Part shown: positions 1 through 10,110 of the stretch, in pieces
Layout: each line of letters starts with the position of its first letter
How positions within the stretch are numbered: the first letter of the stretch is position 1
Assembly (NCBI GenBank): GCA_020809425.1
Contig: JAGGDC010000001.1
Coordinates: 496,001-560,000 of the forward strand
Source of the DNA: Candidatus Synoicihabitans palmerolidicus
GTDB taxonomy: Bacteria > Verrucomicrobiota > Verrucomicrobiia > Opitutales > Opitutaceae
Length of the DNA: 64,000 nt
Reading direction: 5' to 3'
Program-made: the position numbers and the translations under genes
The notes under the pieces: model-generated
Told to the model about the DNA's origin: nothing
The model's database searches: none
The model's input: only the letters and a program-made list of their open reading frames with translations

Positions 1-1
1 T

Positions 2-124
2 GATCCGGCGGAGGATGTCGTGGAGGGCTATTATCCAGGTGAGGGCGGGATGCCCTCGTATCGCGGAATATTTACCTATGAAGATCTTGAATCGCTTACC
101 CTCTATCTTCGCAGTTTGGAGTGA
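2..124 (+). CDS. C-terminal end of a c-type cytochrome (partial)
   Basis: An open frame enters from the left edge and stops at TGA 122-124, giving 40 residues. They include GGMPSYRGIFTYEDLESLTL and end YLRSLE. A Met in a GMPSYRG context followed by an acidic helix and a final helix is typical of the last part of class I cytochrome c domains, where that Met is the distal haem ligand. The haem-binding CXXCH motif would lie upstream of the window and cannot be seen. The end overlaps the first possible start of the next gene. Confidence 0.55.
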   Translation, partial: DPAEDVVEGYYPGEGGMPSYRGIFTYEDLESLTLYLRSLE

Positions 125-2143
125 ACTCTCCCGGGTCGGGTTCGTGTTGACCGTGGCGCTATTTGTGGCGGGCACGTCATCGCGTGGAGCGGAGCGGTTT
201 CCCAAGCCCGATCCGGCCGGGCAGTTCCCGGATTGGAAAATCTACGACGAGCAGGGGCGACCCTGGCGAAGTGCCAGCGAGGACTGGGTCGGTGCGAGGG
301 AAAGGGTGCGGCAGGATGCTGTTTGGGCAAAATGGTTGGAACAGGAACGCGACGAAGTGGCGGCCTGGATGGCTGAGCCCCGCGACCGAGTGGGATGGGA
401 GGCCGGGTGGTGGCACGATGGAGTCAGCCCGACCACCGGTGAGCGCCTGATCTGGCCGGATGAGATTCCTGGGGAGCAAGTCGACCATTTCATGACGCCC
501 AGCGGCGAAGGCGTGGAGATCACGCCCAAGTTGCACGCCTGGTGGGTGTTGCAATAGCGCCAGAAGAACGTGGAGATGATGGTGCGGGCCGCGCGGTTGT
601 ATCGACATTTAGAGGACGAATCGTGGGCTCGATGGGCGGCGGGGCAGAGCGATTTTTACGCGGAAAATTACAGGGATTGTAAAATCGTGCGGCCATGGAA
701 TGCGGGGCGACTGTTTTGGCAGAGCCTGACCGAGGCCGTGTATCTCAACAAGTTTTTGGATACGGGGCGCCTGTTGGGATCACACGTTGCAAATGAGCGA
801 CGTGAACGATGGCGGCAATCGTTATTTTACCCCGAGGTGGAGGTGCTGCGCGACACCTACCGAAAGATTCATCACATTGCGTGCTGGCAACGCGGCGCGA
901 TGGCGCAGGTTGCGCTGCTGTTTGATGACGACGCGCTGTGGCGGAAGGCGGTGGACGGCGAATGCGGACTGCGCCAGCAGTTGGCGGAAGGCGTGACGAG
1001 CGACTATCTCTGGTTTGAGCAGTCGATGGTCTACAACAGTTACGCGACCAAGGCGTTCGGCGCGCTGTTTCTCAGTGCGGGAATGATGGGGCGGGCGGAG
1101 GCGTTGGCCGACGAAATGTCGATCGTGCAAAATCTGATGTTTTCGCAGCTCTACTATCGTTTTCAGGATGGCAAACTGCCCAACCCGGCGGATAGCGGAG
1201 CCCCGCGCACGACTCCGGACCATGATTTGTTGGCCGGCCAGTATCGGGTATTTCCCACCGCGCTGGGGTTGCAGTAAGTGGCTGATGAGAAATCGTGGGA
1301 TACCTTGCTGTAACCCTCGCCAGCCCTTCAAACCCTGCCGGATTTGCCTCCCCTGAGTGGAAGGAACCTGCACTCCAGCCGTATGGCCATCATCCGTGAC
1401 GGACCCTGCACGTGTTTCTCTACTACGGGCAACTCACCAACTCACACACGCAGGCGGAGGCGTTGAACTACACCGTCTACCACGAAGCGACTCCGCTCAC
1501 TCGTGATCCGGGCACGGTCGGATATGGTTCCCCGTTGCACAAAAACTACTTCGTGCGGGGGCTGGCGCAAAACGTGCCGCTTATCGACGAACTCGGCCAA
1601 GACCGATCGATTCTCAATGACCCGGCCGCATGGGAACAAGCGGACGGCAGCAGGCTGAGCCCAACGCGCGGCCAGCTTGAATCCTTTGCGGATCGTCCCG
1701 TGCGCGTGCAGGCGTCGCAGCCCAATTACCGTGACGGCGCGATGGCGCGGCGATCCCTGGAGATCAATGGCGCCGTGTTGACCGATGTATGTTAAATTGA
1801 ACTACAACCGGGCGAGTAGCGCGCGCTCGGGCTGGCCCTGCATCTGCAGGGGCGGGTTGATCCGGGGGAAGGCTTCACGCCGGATCCGGATTTCGCCGCC
1901 AACCGTCCGGAGCCTTTTGGTTACTGGACCCACGTATCGAAGCGAACGGAGAAGGATGAAGTGCAGCTGAAACTGCACTGTGACGGGAAGACCGTTGGGG
2001 TGCGTATCCGGTGTCCGGGGAGATTCACGCGCTGGCATGGTTCCTCGCCCGACGTGCCACCGCTCCGGCGGGAGAGCCTCCTGGTGGAAACCGCTGGAGA
2101 GCAGGTGCGTTTCGAGGTCGATTATCGACTCGTCACGCCTTGA
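78..2143 (+). pseudogene. Broken heparinase II/III-like polysaccharide lyase
   Basis: Several pieces read as one secreted protein of about 690 residues. A hydrophobic signal-like segment (VLTVALFVAGTSS) comes first, followed by an alpha-helical toroid region (570-1277) with the run SMVYNSYATKAFGALFLSAG and then a beta-rich C-terminal part ending RFEVDYRLVTP. This order fits heparinase II/III-type lyases, which cleave uronic-acid polysaccharides in the periplasm; the exact substrate cannot be told. Damage includes in-frame TAG at 555-557, TAA at 1275-1277, a frame change between about 1310 and 1412, TAA at 1793-1795 and TAG at 1817-1819. The start is uncertain: ATG 78 overlaps the cytochrome gene and GTG 144 is an alternative. 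It is clearly dead. The family call is moderate. Confidence 0.7.
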
Positions 2144-2343
2144 AGGGAGTTTGACGCAAGTGCGCGGTTGGCGGAGGCGAGAGCGTTATGTTGGACGATG
2201 CTAGTGAGCCTACGGTTGGTTCGTCTGCCCGGAATTCTTCAATGCGAATCATTACCCCGGTCCGTTTGACGCGGACGTTTGTTTCGCGGATCTCATTCTG
2301 CTTCCCCAACGGTCCGGATCCTAACATCACCCCAACCTATTCC

Positions 2344-5037
2344 ATGTTAAAACCTGCAATGTTCAGTCCACTCTCGTTTCGAGTGACTATCGGCTTGTCA
2401 TTGGGGGCAGCGTTTCTGGCCCCAATACAGGCTCAAGAGGCGTCGGTCGCCATTGAAAACGAGCCTACGATCACCTTGTCCCCCTTCGTCATCGATGCTT
2501 CCAAAGACAAGGGATACCTTGCGGCCGATACGGCGGTGGGTGGCAAGCTACAGACCAATCTGTTGAAGACCCCAGGAGACATCTCGGTGCTTACTTCAGC
2601 ATTTCTCGATGATCTCGTAATTTTTGACATCAACGACGCTTATGAATGGCTGCCCAATACCGAAGTGTTGGACAACTCCAACACCACGCCCGACTGGGGC
2701 AACAACTACAGCTTTCGAGGTCACGGGGCCGGCACCAATACGGTGAACAACATTCGCACCGATACCTCGATCGAGCTCTACAACACCGAGCGTCTTGAGC
2801 AATCGCGCGGACCCAACGCCATTCTGTTCGGTGACGGTCGCGGTGGTGGCACCACTAACATTTCCACCAAGCGCGCCCGCTTTAGCGACTGCACCCGCGT
2901 CGGGTTCAAAGGCGACACTGAGGGTAGCCACCAACTCAACCTCGACGCCAATCAATACCTCACGGACAACCTCGCGATCCGCGTCAACAGTCAGCTATCC
3001 CGTCGCCGCAATTGGTTGTCCAACTGGTATGACGACCGTGACGGCCTGGCGTGGGCAGCCACCTATCGCCCATGGCAAAACACTGAGATCCGCGTCAACG
3101 GCAGTATTGACCGCCGCAGCGTATCCCGGGCGAGCAACCGCGTGAACGACCAGTTCACCTATTGGGATGGTACGACCACCCTGACCGGTCCCCTCAGCGC
3201 CAATCCCACCGGCACAGGTCTTTCTCGTTTTACCACCGACAAGCTGGTGATCATCAACGGTGTGCCCGATGTGCAAAATTTCCGCAACTTTGCCTGGACG
3301 ACCGGTACCGGATTCCAATTGGACGGCACCACGGAACTCCCGTTTGATCTGCCCGGTCTGGAGCGCGACGACTTCACCTTGGCACCCAGTATCTCTTCCA
3401 TTGAGCAGGATGCGCGTCAGTTTCAAGCGGCCATCACGCAGCAGATTGGTGACCTCGCGCTGGAATTCCAGGCGATCAGTGGCACCGTGTTGCGCGATCA
3501 GAACCACTTTGACGCCTACGCAATCGCCGTCCGGATCGACCCGAACGAAGTGCTGCCCGACGGCAGTCCGAACCCGAATTTCGGCAAGCGCTTTATCGAG
3601 GGTCGGGAACACTTCCGGTATGTAAATAAGTTCCTGGAGAGCTATTACTTCACCTCCGCCTATCCGCTGCCGATTCCCGAGGATTTGTTCAGCCAAGTGA
3701 TCAGCGTCGGCGCAGAACGTCGGATCGGCCTCTTTGATGTCGTGTATCACGATTGGGGCCGGGCCAACAATCCGAGCCAGTCCAACATCAGCAACGGCAA
3801 CAACGCGATCCTTCACTGGCGGTACTGGGATGAGGAGGGCGCTCCGCATCGCCTGCTCACCGACCTCAACGATCCCAACTACGAATTCGCCAAGCGTGTC
3901 AGCCGCGATACTCGTACGCGCACTGTCCTCGATACCCTGCAACTCAACACCGTCGGTCGCTATTTCAGGGATAAGCTGACGGTCATCGACGGCCTACGAT
4001 TTGACGATTACGAATCACGCGGCCGAGAAGCCCGCACGGGTGACACTAATAACCAGAGGCAGATCGTTAAGTATTCTTATCCTGAATACGATCGGAAGGT
4101 CGATACCATGTCTTACGGCGCGACCTACTTTTCGATTCCGTCGGTGGGGGTTTACGCCAATTACTCCGAAGGCTTCCAGCCGATCCAAGGCGGTAACATC
4201 TGGATCGGCGAACGTGGTCCGGTCGGCACCACCATTGCTGATTTCAAGAGTGCTGGTTTCAGATTCCAATTGTTCCAAGGTCAACTCGTGGGATCGCTGG
4301 GCTACTATGAAATCACCGAGGCCAATCGCCGCCTCACCCCGGACGGTGGCAACATCAACAAACTCTGGGAATTGGTGTTTCGTGATGACGAAAAACTGCC
4401 CGCCTTCAACGATACTCTCGACTACTACGGTGAAGGTTGGGAGCTCGATCTGACCGCCAACATCACGGAAAATTTCCGAGGTAAGTTCAACATTTCCGTC
4501 CCGCATTCCGAGCAGACCAACGCGTTGCCCGACACCCTCGCCTACGTTGCCGCCAACCGGGCGGTCTGGGAAGCCGCCGCCAGTGATCCCACCCCTCCCA
4601 ACCAGGCTCTCCTCATTCAAGAACTAGCCGATCTCGATCATCAGGTGTCGAGCACGGACGACGAGCAGAAACTCAACGGCGACTACGACTACCGCATGAA
4701 TCTTTTCGTGAACTACGGTTTCAACGACGGCATGTTGGACGGTCTCGAGCTCGGTTTCGGCGCGAACTTCTACGGGGAGAAGGTCATCGGTAACGCCGTA
4801 GGAGATTCCTTCGATTACATCCAGTCTGACCGCTATGAGCTCTACACGGTCACCGCGAGTTATTCAATGAAGGTCCGGGAGTATCCGGTGAAAATCAACC
4901 TGAGCATCTCCAATCTCTTGGACAACGACGATCGGGTTTATCAAAACTCCCGTAATTTCTTCGGTACCGCCTACCGTAACAGCTTCAAGTGGCTCGATCC
5001 GCGGAAAGCGACCCTCGCCGTCCAGGTCGATTTCTAG
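2344..5037 (+). CDS. TonB-dependent outer-membrane receptor
   Basis: An 897-residue protein, fully open. I chose ATG 2344 because a signal peptide follows directly (hydrophobic run then APIQAQEASV, probable cleavage after AQA). The mature N-terminus has LSPFVIDASKDKGYLAADT, the plug-domain opening typical of Opitutaceae receptors, followed by plug motifs NNIRTDTSIELYNTERLEQS and RGPNAILFGDGRGGG. The rest is a long beta-barrel rich in aromatic and Asn/Asp turns, ending LAVQVDF with the terminal Phe of outer-membrane barrels. The family imports siderophores, vitamins or glycans using ExbBD-TonB energy; the substrate is unknown. The neighbouring heparinase gene hints at glycan uptake. An in-frame extension back to 2188 exists but lacks signal-peptide character. 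A strong hairpin follows the stop. Confidence 0.93.
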   Translation: MLKPAMFSPLSFRVTIGLSLGAAFLAPIQAQEASVAIENEPTITLSPFVIDASKDKGYLAADTAVGGKLQTNLLKTPGDISVLTSAFLDDLVIFDINDAYEWLPNTEVLDNSNTTPDWGNNYSFRGHGAGTNTVNNIRTDTSIELYNTERLEQSRGPNAILFGDGRGGGTTNISTKRARFSDCTRVGFKGDTEGSHQLNLDANQYLTDNLAIRVNSQLSRRRNWLSNWYDDRDGLAWAATYRPWQNTEIRVNGSIDRRSVSRASNRVNDQFTYWDGTTTLTGPLSANPTGTGLSRFTTDKLVIINGVPDVQNFRNFAWTTGTGFQLDGTTELPFDLPGLERDDFTLAPSISSIEQDARQFQAAITQQIGDLALEFQAISGTVLRDQNHFDAYAIAVRIDPNEVLPDGSPNPNFGKRFIEGREHFRYVNKFLESYYFTSAYPLPIPEDLFSQVISVGAERRIGLFDVVYHDWGRANNPSQSNISNGNNAILHWRYWDEEGAPHRLLTDLNDPNYEFAKRVSRDTRTRTVLDTLQLNTVGRYFRDKLTVIDGLRFDDYESRGREARTGDTNNQRQIVKYSYPEYDRKVDTMSYGATYFSIPSVGVYANYSEGFQPIQGGNIWIGERGPVGTTIADFKSAGFRFQLFQGQLVGSLGYYEITEANRRLTPDGGNINKLWELVFRDDEKLPAFNDTLDYYGEGWELDLTANITENFRGKFNISVPHSEQTNALPDTLAYVAANRAVWEAAASDPTPPNQALLIQELADLDHQVSSTDDEQKLNGDYDYRMNLFVNYGFNDGMLDGLELGFGANFYGEKVIGNAVGDSFDYIQSDRYELYTVTASYSMKVREYPVKINLSISNLLDNDDRVYQNSRNFFGTAYRNSFKWLDPRKATLAVQVDF

Positions 5038-5081
5038 TCTCCCGGTTGGACCGGATTTCCCGGACAAGAAACGAATCGTAG

Positions 5082-5110
5082 CGCGGCGACGGATACTATC
5101 CGTCGCCGCG
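5082..5110 (+). terminator. Rho-independent terminator after the TonB receptor gene
   Basis: A perfect 14-bp inverted repeat (arms 5082-5095 and 5097-5110) is separated by one base, so the real loop uses the inner A/T pairs. It lies 44 bases after the receptor stop and is followed by TTTAGTTT. Stem strength, position and the T-rich tail fit an intrinsic terminator. Confidence 0.85.
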
Positions 5111-5365
5111 TTTAGTTTGGTGCGTTCGTCCCCAAGAGGACGGCATTGCGGTTCCGGACCGGTGCCGTCATAAACCTAATTTCCGAAGTGGGCTGTTACA
5201 GAAGGCAACCAAGGGCGCGAAGTTGGAACGAGTTACGGTCCGTCGAAGGCATCGATTCGTTCACCTGCCAAGTGAGGCCGATGTCGGCTCGGACAACCTA
5301 CGATTGCCGGTCAGGTAGCCGACAGCCCGGTTCATATCGTCTTTATTCGCGCTAGTGGCGGTGGC
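5111..5365. other. Intergenic region between receptor and methyltransferase genes
   Basis: This stretch between two converging genes has no convincing reading frame. The short frames here lack coding character, and I recognise no RNA gene or repeat apart from the terminator at its left edge. Confidence 0.5.
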
Positions 5366-5971
5366 TTATTCCTTCACGACCTCGGCGACAATGAGTGTCC
5401 AGTAGCCCAGCCAATTGGCCGGACGTTCGGAGATGACCTTGATGTCCGGGGTGTCGTGCACCACCTTGCTGGAGAGTTCCAAGTCCCAGCCTGCCCAGCG
5501 CGTGGCGCCGGCTAACATCCGTTCGGCCGTGCGGATCCAGCCAGATTGGTGTGCGAAATGGTTGATGATGGCAATCCGGGCCCCCGGCCGACCGACTCGT
5601 ACCCTCTCCCGCAGTATCGCAGCCGGGTCAGGCACAACGGAGACCACATACAGTGCCGCCACGCAGTCGAAATGATTGGTGGGGAAATCCAGTTGCTGCG
5701 CATCCATCCCGGCCAGCGTCACGTGGTCCCAGTTTCGGCGTCGTCGCAGGCGTTCGGCGCGTTCGAGCATTTCGGGGCTGGCATCAATACCGGTCACGGC
5801 AACTTCTTTTGGCCAAAGGGGCAGAGCCAAGCCTGTGCCGACTCCCACCTCCAAGCATTGTTCACTCGCTCGGGGTTGAAGCGCCTGCATGGCCTGACGT
5901 CGTCCCGGTTCCAATGACCACCCAAAGAGAGCGTCGTAAGTCGGTGCCAGTCTTTGGTAGGCTCGGGCCAC
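5366..5971 (-). CDS. Class I SAM-dependent methyltransferase, PmtA-like
   Basis: About 201 residues. Motif I is LEVGVGTGLALPL, followed by VTGIDASPEMLERAERL, the MDAQQLDFPTNHFDCV stretch and the late NHFAHQSGWIRTAERM motif. This pattern and length fit phosphatidylethanolamine N-methyltransferases of the Rhodobacter PmtA type, which convert PE to phosphatidylcholine at the inner membrane; UbiE/COQ5-like enzymes are the alternative. The start used is GTG 5971. Conserved-looking residues continue upstream in the same frame (TPTQRQRAAH) without a clear start codon, so the real start may lie slightly upstream or have been damaged. It sits downstream of, and in the same direction as, the broken membrane sulfatase. 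Confidence 0.75.
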   Translation of the reverse strand: MARAYQRLAPTYDALFGWSLEPGRRQAMQALQPRASEQCLEVGVGTGLALPLWPKEVAVTGIDASPEMLERAERLRRRRNWDHVTLAGMDAQQLDFPTNHFDCVAALYVVSVVPDPAAILRERVRVGRPGARIAIINHFAHQSGWIRTAERMLAGATRWAGWDLELSSKVVHDTPDIKVISERPANWLGYWTLIVAEVVKE

Positions 5972-6012
5972 GTGGGCTGCCCGCTGTCGTTGGGTCGGAG
6001 TGTGGTTGAGTG

Positions 6013-7932
6013 TTACCGAGGGCCATTGGCGGGAGCGAGCTCAAGCGAAGGTCGAAGTGTTGGTTGATGATCCCGGGCGATGCGACGGAATCGATCGCGC
6101 AGATTTGCGTTGACCTGTTCGATGAGGTCAATGGATTCATGGGGATCTGACATCAGGTCAAAAAGCCGTTCGGATCAGTCATTGCTCTCATGGCCGATAC
6201 AAAAACTTCCAACAGTGGGTCGCCGTGGGTTCGATAAATCCGGATTCTGGGTTGGTGGACGACCAAGGAAATGTGGAGGAGCAAGTGAAAAAAGCCCGCT
6301 TGCGTGGCTGGCGCAGCAGGGACCGCCCTGCCCACGTTACGGGCACGGGTAATCCGAGGAGGTCCGATACCGTGGGACCTATATCGATCTGGCTCGCAAA
6401 CGGCGGCAAAGGGCCCCGTTTACCGCGTTGTGGATCGACCAAATAGAGCGGAACGCGGAGCTCGGGCTCATGCAAATTCGTTCGATGTCCGACGATGTCG
6501 TGTTCCTCCAGACTCTGACCGTGGTCGGCGGTGATCGCGACGATGGCATCCTGAAGATAGCCACGCGATTCCAGGGCAGCAAACAAGCGTCGCAGGTGCA
6601 GATCAGCTTGCAGAGTCCCCTTGTCATGGGAGTCTGCGGGGACAATGAGCATACCGCGATGCAGACTCAACGGTGGTCGCGCTTTGGGATGAGGCCATTG
6701 CTGGGCTTCTGGTTGTAGCACCCCGGTTTCGTGCGCTGACATGAAGTGAAAGTAGACGAACCCCGGTGTGCCGTCGAAAGCGGGCAGTTGCCGCACCGCG
6801 TTGATCATATTTCGGTCATCGTTCGTTGTATACTCATTGGTCGGATCGAGTCCGTCCCGAAAGATATCAACGCCGGGACCGTAGCAGTCGCGCAGGTTTT
6901 CGTACGCGCGGTGATCCCCCGAGACCCAAAAATGGGTTCGATACCCCTGCTTTTTCAATACGTCGTGGATGCGTAGATTGGTCGGATGGATTTGGGCTAA
7001 TTCGCGTGATGCCAGCACGGCCATGATACCGGGGCGCGATCAATTACTGATCCCAACCGTGTGTCGCACCGACTCAAGTTTTCCGGCGGCGTGCAGTTCT
7101 TCCAGAAACGGGGTCGTTCGGCGGGCGTAACCGGCGACGGACAAATGGTCCCAGCGCCAGCAATTCAACGTGATCAGGATCACGTTGCGCCGGGGCGCGG
7201 TCGGGGCCAGGATCGGGTAGCTGGCCAACGCCCGGACCTCACCCTCGCTATCAAATGTCACCGGATAGCGTTGGTCGTCCGATCATAGCCAAAACGAAAG
7301 AATCGGATCGTAATAGAGGCCTCGGATCCACTTTCCTCCGATGCCTCGTCGGCGCGCCCATTATAACAGGCCTGTAGTCCCCGCGATCGTGATCCCACTC
7401 AATCCGACTTGCGATTGGACCCATTGGATGGCGTCGGGAGGCAATCTCACCCAAGCCGAAATCGCCGGGCCGAACGTCCAACCTGCGCCCAATACCCCCA
7501 TCAAAATGAAGAGCAGGGCGGACAGCATGACATAGGGACTCGTGCCGATTGCTGCGACGAGGCTGCGAAACTGTGGCATAACACGGCCGGTTTCAGCGGT
7601 TCGCCCCAGACTTTCACCATGGCGGCCTGCAAGAGATAAAGCAGATTTAGCCCCAGCAGGCCCCCCGTGAATATCAGGCCGATCCAGCGATCTTTGATCG
7701 CGTCGAGAGCCGCGTCTTCGGGATTTCCGAGTCCCGTCCCCCAAGCCAACAACGCTATCGCCAGAATCAGTCCGACGACCACGGTGTGGGTCAGTCGCAT
7801 GCGCCAGATAACCGGAGTGCTACCAAGTCGTCGCGCGTAGATCCCGCCGAGTTGCCAAGTCAGGGCGACCTGGATCAACCAGATCAAACCTAGCCCGGAA
7901 AACGCGATGTGAAAAGAGAAGGTTGACGCCAT
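6013..7932 (-). pseudogene. Broken membrane-anchored sulfatase/phosphatase-superfamily protein
   Basis: Starting at ATG 7932, an N-terminal region of about five membrane helices (LIWLIQVALTW, VVVGLILAIALLAWG, GLLGLNLLYLLQAAM and later segments) leads into an alkaline-phosphatase-fold domain. That domain opens with RRNVILITLNCWRWDHLSVA and includes YRTHFWVSGDHRAYENLRD, YFHFMSAHETG and the metal site AIVAITADHGQSLEEHD. Such proteins act on phospho- or sulfo-head groups at the membrane, as LtaS- or YejM-like enzymes do. The gene carries a frameshift near 7570, TGA at 7285-7283 and 7042-7040, and frameshifts near 6280 and 6090, and ends at TAA 6013-6015. The catalytic Thr/Ser region of the sulfatase domain lies next to one of the stops. 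Nonfunctional. Confidence 0.75.
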
Positions 7933-8040
7933 CTTCCGACACCCAGTCATACGGGTAATTGGATCGCAAAATCGGGGGAGATCCGCGATGCCCCAACCGC
8001 TTTAAATGGCCGCTCCGCGTTGCGGGAGTCGCCTTTCCGG

Positions 8041-10086
8041 CTACTCCAATGCGTCGAGGACGATGCCCGGGGTCAGGAGTTCGGGCAGGATGATGGGCTC
8101 GGCTTTGCCGGGCAAGTAGAGCAAGTTGAAGGGGACGGCGCTGCGGTTCCACTTGGTGAGTTCCTGCGTGATGGCGGGGTCCTTTTTAGTCCAGTTAGCC
8201 TTGAGGGTGGCGATGTTGCGATCGAGGAAGGTTTGTTTCACGTCGTCGGAGCCGAAGACGAGTTTCTTATTGGCTTGGCAGGTGGCGCACCAGCGGGCGG
8301 TAAAATCGACGTAGACGGGGCGGTTTTCGGCCCGGGCGGCGGCGATGGCTTCGGCGCTCCAAGGTTGCCATGTGATATCGGTTGCTTGAGGGGGGCGGGG
8401 CCAGCCGAGGCCAATGCCGGCACCGACAACCAGAATGGCGGTCAGGTAGCCGACTGCGTTGCGCTTGATCGGCTGAGCCGGGCGGACGAAGCGTCCGTAG
8501 CACCAGACGGCCAGCGCGATGAGGGTCAGGCCGAAGATGGCGTTGAGCGAGCCGCCTTCGGATGTCTGGCCGGCGAGCATCCAGACGAGGTATCCAACGG
8601 TGGCATACAAGGGAAAGGCCATAACCTGCTTGAATGTTTCCATCCAAGCGCCGGGGCGGGGGAGAATTTTGATCGCACCGGGAAAGATGGAGAGCAGCAG
8701 GTAGGGCAGGCTGAGACCGATGGCGATGGCGGTGAATACAGCGAAGGACTGCACCAGGGGCAGAGCAAGCGCGGCACCGAGGGCCGGGGCGAGGAAGGGG
8801 GCGCTGCAGGGAGTCGCGACGACGGTGGCCAGCACGCCGGTGAAGAAGGAGCCCGAAAGGCCATCCTTGGATTGCAGCTTGGTGCCCACGCCGGTGGCAC
8901 TGAGGCCAAATTCAAATACTCCGCTCATGGCCATGGCAAAAATAAGCATGACGGCGGCGAGCAGGAAGACAAAGGGGGCGGACTGGAGTTGGAAACCCCA
9001 GCCGAGTTGATCACCGCCGGCCCGCAGCACGGTGAGCACGCCGGCGAGGGACCAGAAGGAGGCGAGCACACCGAGGGAGAAGACCCAGCCATGGAGGGCG
9101 ACTTTGCGGCGGTCGGAGCCGGCTTGGGTGACGAAGCCGAGCATCTTGATGCCGAGCACCGGAAAGACGCAGGGCATGAGGTTCAAAATGAGGCCACCAA
9201 CAAAGGCGAGGGCGAGGGTGCCAATGAGGCTGACCGGGGCCGAATCGGCGGAGGCGGGGGCGGCGCCAAAGGCGACATCGATGAGCAGACCGGGGAGGTT
9301 TTGGTCGGCGGACCAACTGCCGTCCTGGCGGAGTACGCCGACGAGGCGTGTGCCATCGCTTTCAGAAAATTCGGAAACGGGCAGTGTGAGTGTTATGCTG
9401 CCGGGGGTTGACGCGTCGACGGTCTGAGGTTTGTCATACGCGATGAGCGCATCGGAAGCGAAGAACCATGGATTGGAGGGGGGAATTCCGCTGAGTCCGG
9501 CTACGGTGAGGTTGACGGAGGCGTCTGATTTGGTGGCGCTGATGGCCAGGCCAGTCGGCACGGTGGGCATGGCCGCAAGGGTGGCGCGGACTTCGGCGCC
9601 GTGAGCCGGGTGGACGTCGGGAGGGGAGTCCACGACGGGCAGGGTGAGGGAGAGCGCGGCGTCGCCGAGGATGCAGACGTCGGCGCACATGAGCCAGTCG
9701 GCATGACCCTGGAGGGTGACTTCCGTGCCGGGGGCGAGCCCGGCGGGAGGCGTGAGGGTAACCGGCAGGAAAAGGACGTCTTCGTAGCCGTTGCTCGTGA
9801 TGGTTCCATGGGAGTCCCGGATGGGGATGGGGGTGGGCCATTGGATTTCACCGGCGGTCCAGCCCTCGGGAAGGTCCCATTCGATGGAGGTCGGGTACCC
9901 GGTGCCGGCATTTATCCAATAGGAATGCCAATGGGCTTCGTGCTCCATGCGCAGTGCTACCGTGACAGGATGGCCCGGTTGAATGGAGGTGTCGCTGGAA
10001 ACGAGCGACGCGTTGACGTGGCCAAAAGTTGTGGCGGCGAAGGATAAAAATGCGAGAACCGCCGGGATGACACGGGAACGGGACAT
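8041..10086 (-). CDS. dsbD: Protein-disulfide reductase DsbD-like
   Basis: 681 residues, intact. ATG 10086 starts a signal peptide (AVLAFLSFAATTFGHVNA). A periplasmic N-terminal domain with MCADVCILG (Cys pair) follows, then eight or so membrane helices carrying the two redox Cys sites NLMPCVFPVLGIKMLGF and VATPCSAPFLAPALG. The C-terminal thioredoxin domain has FTARWCATCQANKKLV (CxxC). The protein passes electrons from cytoplasmic thioredoxin to periplasmic disulfide isomerases, cytochrome c maturation or peroxide defence. Its N-terminal domain is the DsbC/ScsB-like type found outside enterobacteria. The upstream region is cut by IS copy A, whose left end lies only 24 bases before the start codon, so transcription may now depend on the IS end or be altered. 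Confidence 0.93.
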   Translation of the reverse strand: MSRSRVIPAVLAFLSFAATTFGHVNASLVSSDTSIQPGHPVTVALRMEHEAHWHSYWINAGTGYPTSIEWDLPEGWTAGEIQWPTPIPIRDSHGTITSNGYEDVLFLPVTLTPPAGLAPGTEVTLQGHADWLMCADVCILGDAALSLTLPVVDSPPDVHPAHGAEVRATLAAMPTVPTGLAISATKSDASVNLTVAGLSGIPPSNPWFFASDALIAYDKPQTVDASTPGSITLTLPVSEFSESDGTRLVGVLRQDGSWSADQNLPGLLIDVAFGAAPASADSAPVSLIGTLALAFVGGLILNLMPCVFPVLGIKMLGFVTQAGSDRRKVALHGWVFSLGVLASFWSLAGVLTVLRAGGDQLGWGFQLQSAPFVFLLAAVMLIFAMAMSGVFEFGLSATGVGTKLQSKDGLSGSFFTGVLATVVATPCSAPFLAPALGAALALPLVQSFAVFTAIAIGLSLPYLLLSIFPGAIKILPRPGAWMETFKQVMAFPLYATVGYLVWMLAGQTSEGGSLNAIFGLTLIALAVWCYGRFVRPAQPIKRNAVGYLTAILVVGAGIGLGWPRPPQATDITWQPWSAEAIAAARAENRPVYVDFTARWCATCQANKKLVFGSDDVKQTFLDRNIATLKANWTKKDPAITQELTKWNRSAVPFNLLYLPGKAEPIILPELLTPGIVLDALE

Positions 10087-10110
10087 GGTGAATAGACTGT
10101 TGATTAGGTA